A stretch of 19,294 nucleotides of DNA from Verrucomicrobiota bacterium (GTDB lineage Bacteria; Verrucomicrobiota; Verrucomicrobiia; Chthoniobacterales; UBA10450). Positions 1-5,700 of this stretch are shown here, piece by piece (within the stretch, counting starts at the first letter, position 1; every line of letters begins with the position of its first letter). The stretch is from positions 1 through 19,294 of the forward strand of contig QHNB01000011.1 in the NCBI GenBank assembly GCA_003217965.1, given 5' to 3'. A program made the position numbers and the translations under genes. The notes below the pieces were generated by a model. It was not told the origin of the DNA. It did no database searches and saw only the letters and a list, made by a program, of their open reading frames with translations.

Positions 1-75
1 CTCATTCGGGGCAGCGTCATTCGCGAAGTCTCAAATTCGCTGCCAGAAGAAATCGATCTGCTGGTTTACGCTTAG
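1..75 (+). CDS. C-terminal end of an unidentified protein (partial)
   Basis: The first 24 codons of the window are open in frame 1 and end at a TAG at 73-75; the peptide ends in PEEIDLLVYA. The gene would start outside the window. The fragment is too short for family assignment and an open stretch of this length can occur by chance. It converges on the aminotransferase-like gene, with about 120 bp between the two stop codons. Confidence 0.35.
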   Translation, partial: LIRGSVIREVSNSLPEEIDLLVYA

Positions 76-198
76 TCTGCCCAATTGGTTACAAGCGATC
101 CGCGTCGAATAATCGGTTTCGTGTCCAGCAAAGCCGCCTCATTTTTCGCAGTCGGTGATCACGATGCGACCAAAGAATCTTGAAGGAAGTCTGATGTT

Positions 199-969
199 TC
201 AGTCGACGACCTGCACTCCTGCCGTGGCAGTGCGTGTCGCGTAAAGGTCGCTTAAACGTTCTGTCATCGATCCAACTTTCCCGCCAGCAATAGTGTTGTT
301 GTCGATCGTGGTGACGCCGGCCAGTTCGCCCATGGTGCCGGTGCAGAAGATTTCATCAGCGCGATAAACATCATTCAAAGTAAGGTTCGTTTCGGAGTGC
401 GAGATTCGTTCAGCAACGCAAATCTCGAGCACAGTCGCGCGCGTGATACCTTCAGGACAAGCGAGGACGCGACTCGTTTCCACGTTGCCATTACGAACGA
501 CAAAAATGTGAGTCGCATTCGTTTCGGCAACAAAGCCGTGGATATCAAGCATGAGCGCATCATCGGCGCCGGCGCTATTGGCTTCGATTTTGGCAAGGAT
601 CGAGTTGAGCAGATTGGCGTGGTGAATACGGGGATCGAGAATGTCCGGTGGCGGCCGGCGGAACTTGCTCGTGATCAACGTCAGCCCGTTTTTCGCATAA
701 ACCGGCGGCTTGAATTCAGCCAGCACGATGAGGGTTGGCCCGCTCTGGTTCAGGCGTGGGTCCATCCCGGAAGTAATTTTCAGACCGCGGCTAAGAGTTA
801 AGCGAATGTGCACGCCATCCTGCATTTTGTTTGCTGCGAGTGTACGCTTGATTTCCTCAATGATTCTTTCGCGCGTCGGAATCTCAGTAAACGAAAGCGC
901 GTTCGCCGAGCGCTTGAGCCGATTCAAATGCTCGTGCAGTTTAAAAATCCGGCCCTGATAAAGCCGCAA
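199..969 (-). CDS. Class-IV aminotransferase-like protein (BCAT-like), 5' end damaged
   Basis: This belongs to the PLP-dependent class-IV aminotransferase fold (branched-chain / D-amino-acid aminotransferases). Recognisable parts are the GRIFKLHEHLNRL segment near the start, a PEGITRATVLE segment matching the phosphate-binding GxTR loop, and an ETNATHIFVV segment around the conserved Glu. The residue aligned with the Schiff-base Lys is His116 (RIHHANLL where relatives read xIKxxNLL), so ordinary transamination is doubtful. The only conventional start is TTG at 969, yet homologous coding (AGVSPFDSAVQGGDAVWEG) continues upstream in frame to about 1041 with no ATG, GTG or TTG. The N-terminus therefore seems to have been cut by the repeat that begins at about 1047. 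The closest family I recognise is the plant 'branched-chain-amino-acid aminotransferase-like protein', in which this domain follows a sulfotransferase-like domain; here the sulfotransferase-like gene lies just upstream on the same strand. Confidence 0.8.
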   Translation of the reverse strand: MRLYQGRIFKLHEHLNRLKRSANALSFTEIPTRERIIEEIKRTLAANKMQDGVHIRLTLSRGLKITSGMDPRLNQSGPTLIVLAEFKPPVYAKNGLTLITSKFRRPPPDILDPRIHHANLLNSILAKIEANSAGADDALMLDIHGFVAETNATHIFVVRNGNVETSRVLACPEGITRATVLEICVAERISHSETNLTLNDVYRADEIFCTGTMGELAGVTTIDNNTIAGGKVGSMTERLSDLYATRTATAGVQVVD

Positions 970-1046
970 TCCTTCCCAAACGGCATCGCCACCCTGGACG
1001 GCGGAATCGAACGGACTGACGCCCGCTTTATCGCGACATGAAATGG

Positions 1047-1138
1047 CGAAGGATGAATGAGGAAAGCAGGAACCCAGGAAAAAGAAATTCCAATCTCCGA
1101 GAATGCGGTCTTTCGTTATTTCCCGCTTTCCTGATTAT
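1047..1138. repeat. Inverted-repeat element A, copy 1
   Basis: A 92-bp element with the left arm AGGAAAGCAGGAA and the right arm TTCCCGCTTTCCT, which are reverse complements except at one position. It begins with CGAAGGATGAAT and ends with TTTCCTGATTATT. Both ends match copy 2 at 1334-1418 closely, while the middle diverges. It abuts the truncated 5' end of the aminotransferase-like gene. It is too short to encode anything and resembles a REP or MITE-type palindromic element. Confidence 0.75.
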
Positions 1139-1156
1139 TCGGCCGTCACTTCGATC

Positions 1157-1314
1157 GTCATTCCGAGCAAGGCGAGGAACCTCTCATCCGGTGAAAAAAT
1201 CACACAAAACGTATTCACCTCAACTCGTTTGATGGCGCGTTCAACGTTGGCTCTGCTGGTGATTGGATCCCCCCTGTCCGAGCCGGACTGGCATTCTGCG
1301 CAGCTCAGGATGAC
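1157..1314. repeat. Inverted-repeat element B (GTCATTCCGAGC-type)
   Basis: This 158-bp stretch opens with GTCATTCCGAGC and closes with GCTCAGGATGAC, whose reverse complement GTCATCCTGAGC matches the opening at 10 of 12 positions. It is followed inside by GGCGAGGAACCTC. Such GTCATyCyGAGCGAAGCGAGGAAyCTC ends are familiar as dispersed non-coding repeats in many soil and environmental bacteria. The element sits between the two copies of element A. Another end of the same type lies at 9538-9564. Confidence 0.6.
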
Positions 1315-1333
1315 GGCGTACCTCAAGTGCAGA

Positions 1334-1418
1334 CGAAGGACGAATTAGGAAAGCAGGAACACAGGGATCGATCCGAAAGAAATTTGTCCTTTTCCTCATT
1401 TCCTACTTTCCTGATTAT
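1334..1418. repeat. Inverted-repeat element A, copy 2
   Basis: An 85-bp relative of the element at 1047-1138, in the same orientation. It starts CGAAGGACGAATTAGGAAAG and ends TTTCCTGATTATC, and its arms AGGAAAGCAGGAA and TTCCTACTTTCCT pair with one mismatch. It ends 11 bp before the stop codon of the sulfotransferase-like gene. Together with copy 1 and element B it fills nearly the whole gap between the sulfotransferase-like and aminotransferase-like genes; I see no gene in that gap. Confidence 0.75.
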
Positions 1419-1429
1419 CTGTCTTTCAC

Positions 1430-2082
1430 TCAGTGCAGGCGGTGCTGATAAAGCTGTTCGTAGCATCCCTGACATCGTTCGTAAATAGTTCGCAGTCTCT
1501 TCGGAATTTCCCCAACATGCGGTCGGTACGGGCGAAACGAAGTCGATTTTTCTACTTCGGCATACCAATACTTCGCCCATATTCCGTCCGTCGGGCGCGG
1601 GCCGCGCGGCCATGACAGCATTGCCTCGGTAAATTTAACGCCGATGGCATCGCATAACAGCCGCAGCACCCGTTTTGGATCGCGCAACACGTCATCCGCG
1701 TCGATGACAGGCGGGACCGAGCCCGCGTCGCGTCGGATAAAATCGAAAATTTCCGCCTGTTGCACGAACCCGAGATCCTCCAGCGCCGGCTCATTATTCT
1801 TCTTCATATAAGAGACGATCACTTCAGCCGGATCCCGAATAAGGAAACAGTTAGTCACTTGGCCGAGCCAGCCGCGATCGATCTCCGGCAGCAAATGATG
1901 CGTCATCTGCTTCTGATACAAAATTTGCGCATCATTCGGCAGCGGTCCTGTCAATTGCGCGACGATTAGAACGGCTCGTCGATGACAAAGGTATCCGGCC
2001 GGTTTCCCCACGAACGCATCATCGCGGTGGAGATATTGCGCGGCCCCGACCACATGGCGATTCGTACAGGTCTGTTTGGCAT
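1430..2082 (-). pseudogene. Sulfotransferase-family protein, frameshifted
   Basis: The protein starts at an ATG at 2080-2082 and reads MPNRPVRIAMWSGPRNIST, the typical start of this family with its WSGPRNIST phosphosulfate-binding loop, and runs to VIDEPF at residue 38, where a TAA at 1966-1968 stops it. The rest continues in another frame: QILYQKQMTHHLLPEIDRGW, then FLIRDPAEVIVSY (the 3'-phosphate-binding region), PPVIDADDVLRDP, and WPRGPRPTDGIWAKYWY. Relatives carry roughly twenty extra residues after DEPFY, so the break looks like an internal deletion of a length not divisible by three, not only a one-base error. An open frame in the second phase runs from 1430 to 2110, but its first residues are out-of-frame translation and not a natural N-terminus. 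It lies upstream of the aminotransferase-like gene on the same strand and is divergent from the S9 peptidase gene. Confidence 0.75.
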
Positions 2083-2156
2083 GGCATCGAGCTTCGAATT
2101 CCGGCATCAAAATTGCCAGTTTGGATTCGAGGCAAGGCTGCCTTAATTAGCCGCCT

Positions 2157-4142
2157 ATGAAGCTTCGGTTCATTACCTTCGCCTCCGCCTTTTTGCTGAA
2201 CCTCATGATGCGGGCGGCGGATGCACCGAAAACGATCGCGCCGCCCGAGAATCTGGTTCTGGACGGCATCCCGGCGGTTCCTGCCGATTTGCCGGAACAG
2301 ATCGGGCGTTACACCGAATTCCGGGCGGCCTTTTTTCAAGATTGGGATCCGAGGCAGCGCGAGATGTTGATCCTGACTCGCTTTGCCGAGACCAATCAGG
2401 TGCATCGCGTCGCCCGGCCTGGCAACGCGCGCATGCAGCTCACTTTTTTCGCTGATCGCGTTGAGAGCGCGACGACTCAGCCGATCGTCGGCGATTATTT
2501 CATTTTCTCGAAAGGAAGTGGCGGGAATGAATTTAACCAGAATTACCGCTACAATTTCGCAGACGGCACAATCACGCTCCTGACTGACGGAAAATCGAAA
2601 AATTCCGAGCCGGTCTGGAGCAACAAAGGAGATCGCGTCGCTTATACCTCAACGCGCCGGAACGGTGCCGACACAGATATCTATGTCGAGGCACCGACCG
2701 ATCCCAAAAGCGACAAAATGCTGGCGGAGGTAAAAGGTGGCGGCTGGGATATCCAGGATTGGTCACCGGACGACAAACACCTTCTGGTGATCGAGGAGAT
2801 TTCCATTAACGAAAGCTATCTTTGGTTGTTCGACACCCAGAGCGGCAACCGGAAGGAACTGACGCCGCGGCCCGCTGAAGGCGGAGAAAAAGTCTCCTAT
2901 TCGCGAGCGCGCTTCGCCAAAGATGGCAAGGGGATTTTCGTCACCACCGACCGCGATTCGGAATTTCAACGACTGGCTTTTGTTGATCTGGCAAGTGGCA
3001 AACAAACCTTCCTAATTCCCCAGGCGAAATGGGACATCGACGACTGGGATCTCAGCGCGGACGGCACTCGCATCGCATATGTCTTCAGCGAAAACGGCCG
3101 CAGCACTCTCCATCTCGCGAGTATTGGGATAAAAGAAAACATAATATCGACGATATCGCAGACCGATCCCGTTTTCGATCCCCCGCAACCAGCCGCAGTA
3201 ATTTCCAGGCTACATTGGCACAAACACGACAACGTTCTTGCTTTCGACGTCGCCAGTGCGCGATCGCCGTCGGACGTTTATGCCTGGTCGCCAGATGCGC
3301 CGAAAGTGACGCGCTGGACTGAAAGCGAAACTGGGGGCATTCCTGCATCGCAATTCGTCGAACCCAAGCTTGTCACCTGGAAATCGTTCGACGGCCGAGA
3401 AATTTCCGGGTTCCTCTATCTGCCCGACCCGCAGAAATTTCCTGGGCCACGCCCGGTCGTCGTGAATATCCACGGCGGACCGGAATCGCAATTCCGTCCG
3501 GGGTTTCTGGGACGGAACAACTACATCATCAACGAGCTCGGGTGCGCGATGATTTTTCCAAACGTTCGCGGGTCGGAGGGCTACGGTAAAACATTCCTGA
3601 AACTCGACAACGGGTTTAAACGCGAAGACTCCTACAAGGATATTGCTGCTCTGTTAGACTGGATCAAAACGCAATCCCAACTCGCGGCCGATCGCATCAT
3701 GGTCACAGGCGGATCTTACGGCGGCCACATGACGCTGGCCGTTGCGACCTATTACGCCGATCGCATTCGCTGTGCGCTCGATGTCGTGGGCATTTCTAAT
3801 CTGCGAACATTCCTCGAGCACACTGAAAGCTACCGACGCGATCTCCGCCGGGTCGAGTATGGCGATGAGCGCGATCCGAAAATGCGTGAGTTCATGGAAC
3901 GGACCGCACCCGTCAACAACGCCCAGAAAATCACAAAACCGCTCTTTGTTGTGGCGGGCGCAAATGATCCACGCGTCCCGAAATCTGAAGCGGATCAAAT
4001 CGTGGCAACGTTGAAGAGGCAGGGAACACCAGTGTGGTATTTGGTGGGCAAAGACGAGGGCCATGGTTTCGCTAAAAAGAAAAATGCCGATTTTCAGTTT
4101 TACGCGACGGTAGAATTCATCCGCGAGTATCTGCTCAAATAG
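2157..4142 (+). CDS. Secreted S9-family peptidase (prolyl oligopeptidase / acylaminoacyl-peptidase type)
   Basis: A 661-residue protein with a signal peptide (MKLRFITFASAFLLNLMMRA, probable cleavage near AADA), a TolB/beta-propeller-like region (about 55-400) with repeated blade motifs such as SEPVWSNKGDRVAYTS and WSPDDKHLLV, and a C-terminal alpha/beta-hydrolase domain (about 415-661). The nucleophile is Ser520 in GGSYGGHM. Asp604 in AGANDPRVP and His636 in DEGHGF complete the triad, and HGGP at 439-442 is the usual oxyanion-region motif. Length and order match S9 serine peptidases that cleave short peptides; the signal peptide suggests periplasmic or extracellular peptide scavenging. No strong Shine-Dalgarno sequence is visible. 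It is transcribed away from the broken sulfotransferase-like gene across a 74-bp gap and has a separate gene downstream. The exact subfamily (dipeptidyl or acylaminoacyl peptidase) is not decided. Confidence 0.93.
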   Translation: MKLRFITFASAFLLNLMMRAADAPKTIAPPENLVLDGIPAVPADLPEQIGRYTEFRAAFFQDWDPRQREMLILTRFAETNQVHRVARPGNARMQLTFFADRVESATTQPIVGDYFIFSKGSGGNEFNQNYRYNFADGTITLLTDGKSKNSEPVWSNKGDRVAYTSTRRNGADTDIYVEAPTDPKSDKMLAEVKGGGWDIQDWSPDDKHLLVIEEISINESYLWLFDTQSGNRKELTPRPAEGGEKVSYSRARFAKDGKGIFVTTDRDSEFQRLAFVDLASGKQTFLIPQAKWDIDDWDLSADGTRIAYVFSENGRSTLHLASIGIKENIISTISQTDPVFDPPQPAAVISRLHWHKHDNVLAFDVASARSPSDVYAWSPDAPKVTRWTESETGGIPASQFVEPKLVTWKSFDGREISGFLYLPDPQKFPGPRPVVVNIHGGPESQFRPGFLGRNNYIINELGCAMIFPNVRGSEGYGKTFLKLDNGFKREDSYKDIAALLDWIKTQSQLAADRIMVTGGSYGGHMTLAVATYYADRIRCALDVVGISNLRTFLEHTESYRRDLRRVEYGDERDPKMREFMERTAPVNNAQKITKPLFVVAGANDPRVPKSEADQIVATLKRQGTPVWYLVGKDEGHGFAKKKNADFQFYATVEFIREYLLK

Positions 4143-4189
4143 AGAGTTCGCGGCCCGATGATAATTTCCGATCCACACTCACCAACAAC

Positions 4190-4195
4190 AGGAGG
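4190..4195 (+). promoter_or_regulatory. Strong Shine-Dalgarno sequence for the OsmC-family gene
   Basis: AGGAGG lies 3 nt before the ATG at 4199 and 9 nt before the in-frame ATG at 4205. The spacing favours 4205 as the true start, giving MATRTGSAIWEG, which is also how OsmC proteins normally begin. It is the clearest ribosome-binding site in the window. Confidence 0.7.
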
Positions 4196-4204
4196 TAAAT
4201 GACG

Positions 4205-4630
4205 ATGGCGACCAGAACAGGTTCAGCGATTTGGGAAGGCACACTAAAGGAAGGTAAAGGCCGAATGAAACTCGGCAGCGGCGCATACGAAGGGCCCTAC
4301 TCGTTTTCGTCGCGCTTTGAAAATGGCGCAGGAACAAACCCGGAAGAGTTGATCGGTGCGGCCGAAGCGGGCTGTTTCTCAATGGCACTTTCGGCCAATT
4401 TATCGAAGGCGGGTCACCCCCCAAAGCGCATCAACACCAACGCAAAGGTCAGTCTTGGACAGGTCGGTGGCGGATTTAAAATTACTTCCATCGATCTCGA
4501 CACCGAAGCGGAGGTGCCCGGTATCGACCAAGCAAAGTTTAGCGAGCTCGCCGAGCAGACGAAGAAAACTTGCCCCGTGTCGGTCGCTTTGGCGGGCACA
4601 GAGATTAAACTGAACGCCAAGCTGAAGTAG
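4205..4630 (+). CDS. osmC: OsmC-family peroxidase
   Basis: A small soluble protein of 141 residues from the chosen ATG at 4205 (143 from the ATG at 4199). It belongs to the OsmC/Ohr thiol-peroxidase family, which reduces organic hydroperoxides. It has the family's N-terminal SAIWEGTLKEGKG strand, the NPEELIGAAEAGCFSMAL helix carrying the peroxidatic Cys (57 from the chosen start), and the second Cys (123) in KTCPVSVAL. The KGRMKLGSG and PEELIGAAEA motifs point to the OsmC subfamily, not Ohr. It follows the S9 peptidase by 62 bp with its own strong ribosome-binding site; whether it is co-transcribed is not visible. It probably serves oxidative or osmotic stress protection in the cytoplasm. Confidence 0.92.
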   Translation: MATRTGSAIWEGTLKEGKGRMKLGSGAYEGPYSFSSRFENGAGTNPEELIGAAEAGCFSMALSANLSKAGHPPKRINTNAKVSLGQVGGGFKITSIDLDTEAEVPGIDQAKFSELAEQTKKTCPVSVALAGTEIKLNAKLK

Positions 4631-4669
4631 ACCCTGACGTGACGAGCATTTGGTTCGTTAAGCCTTTGA

Positions 4670-4802
4670 GGTAGGGATGGCTGACCTCAACGGTCGGGAC
4701 GTCAAAGCACAGTGCAATCAAAAGAGGTAGGGGCGGTTGACTCCGAAAGCTTTCGCGAGTTGACCCTAACCGTCCTCGGGCGAGTGGGTCAGTCGCCCTA
4801 CC
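4670..4802. repeat. Palindromic intergenic element (GGTAGGG-ended)
   Basis: About 133 bp between the OsmC gene and the cysteine-amidase-like gene. The left end GGTAGGGATGGCTGACC and the right end GGTCAGTCGCCCTACC are near-perfect reverse complements. Inside is a second GGTAGGGGCGGTTGAC and, at 4744-4755, a perfect palindrome CGAAAGCTTTCG flanked by ACTC/GAGT. As the two neighbouring genes converge on it, it may act as a bidirectional terminator as well as being a dispersed repeat. Confidence 0.65.
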
Positions 4803-4827
4803 AAGCCGGTATTTACTATCGCTTGGC

Positions 4828-5610
4828 TTACAGTTTTGCGTAAACGCCGATGAGCGGGCGACGGGAAGGAGTCGCCGAACGAAAATCGCTCACGAAACCA
4901 TCTTTTGTTCGAAACTCCACGTGACCAGCGGCACGGTTCGATCCATAAACAAGAACGGAACCGATCGGCGCAGCGAATGGATCTTTCACTGGTAATTTTT
5001 TGAAGCCGTAATTCCTGACCAGATCCTGCGCGGCATCTCTGGCGTATTCACTCTTCGGCCGCGAATCGATTACACCGGACGCAAGTAACGCCTCCTTGAC
5101 ATAATGCCAGCACATGGAGCGCGAATGGGCATGAGCGCGTTCCTGCGCGATTGTCGCCGCATGCATCAATTTTGGATCGAGATGCCGATCAATCTTGGCA
5201 AAGGGATGAACGATCTGCTTCGGATAATACTGTGTAATTATAGGAGCTGATTCCTTTTTGCCTTCTGGCGTTTTGTAACTATAACGGGCGATCGGCCGAA
5301 TCGGCTCGCTTATCTTTATCTTTCTACTGACTTGTGGCGTTTGCTTCGTGATCACCTGCACGGTGTCTTTTTTCGTCACCACTGGCGTTTCCCTGGTGGT
5401 GACTTGCACCGGATCGCGTATCGCGGTTTCCTTGGTGATCACTTGCACCGCATCTTTCTTGGTGTTCTGATCGCGGCCAGCTAAATACAGTTTGGAAGGA
5501 ACCAGCGCCTGCGCCCGCGCCGCCGTTGTCGAAAGGGCGAGAAGCGCCGTAATCGCCATGCTTAAGCAGACCGGTCCCCGCACGGACGCGAGGTATGCCG
5601 GGAATCGCAC
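4828..5610 (-). CDS. Secreted cysteine amidase/peptidase-like protein, paralogue 1
   Basis: An open frame runs from an ATG at 5700 (290 residues), but it overlaps the divergent glycosyltransferase start. A GTG at 5610 or 5583, just before a signal-peptide-like stretch (CLSMAITALLALSTTAARAQA), is more likely; 5610 is used here. The middle carries three imperfect VQVITKET-type repeats (5346-5465). The C-terminal 130 residues match the protein at 11028-11606; over the last 94 residues about three quarters are identical by eye. Conserved features are SRSxCWHYVKEAL with a Cys, APxGSVLVY, and RAAGHVExRTKDGFVSDF with a His and acidic residues. Cys followed by GHVE-type His is the arrangement of NlpC/P60 and CHAP amidases that cut peptidoglycan peptides. 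I do not recognise the exact family, so enzymatic activity is inferred. Confidence 0.7.
   Translation of the reverse strand: MRFPAYLASVRGPVCLSMAITALLALSTTAARAQALVPSKLYLAGRDQNTKKDAVQVITKETAIRDPVQVTTRETPVVTKKDTVQVITKQTPQVSRKIKISEPIRPIARYSYKTPEGKKESAPIITQYYPKQIVHPFAKIDRHLDPKLMHAATIAQERAHAHSRSMCWHYVKEALLASGVIDSRPKSEYARDAAQDLVRNYGFKKLPVKDPFAAPIGSVLVYGSNRAAGHVEFRTKDGFVSDFRSATPSRRPLIGVYAKL
5346..5465 (-). repeat. Three tandem VQV(I/T)T(K/R)(E/Q)T coding repeats
   Basis: Within the cysteine-amidase-like gene, DNA of the form GTGATCACyTGCACsGyrTCTTT on the plus strand occurs at about 5346 and 5431, with a more diverged copy (GTGGTGACTTGCACCGGATC) at about 5394, spaced 37-48 bp apart. They encode VQVITKET, VQVTTRET and VQVITKQT. 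The paralogue at 11028-11606 lacks them. They probably form an extended spacer between the signal peptide and the catalytic-like domain, and could change in copy number by slippage. Confidence 0.65.
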
Positions 5611-5700
5611 CTTCCGGCAAGAGAATTTTTTCGTATTTCTGAAAGAGTTTGCGGAGGAAAAAGCCTTCTGCCGAAACGTGATAGACGATAGATCGACCAT

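Noticed and set aside
397..801. 134-codon plus-strand frame inside the aminotransferase-like gene
   Set aside because: Antisense shadow; the minus strand carries the recognised family motifs.
1041..1429. Possible insertion sequence between the two broken genes
   Set aside because: Too short and without a transposase frame; only inverted-repeat non-coding elements are seen.
2019..2405. 128-codon minus-strand frame across the divergent region and the S9 peptidase start
   Set aside because: It overlaps the peptidase signal peptide and the start of the sulfotransferase-like gene; no domain is visible.
3654..4178. 174-codon open frame antisense to the S9 peptidase
   Set aside because: It is a mirror frame of a clear gene with catalytic triad; its translation has no recognisable domain.
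5346..5465. Possible CRISPR-like array
   Set aside because: The repeats are imperfect, lie in a coding frame and have no unique spacers of regular length.
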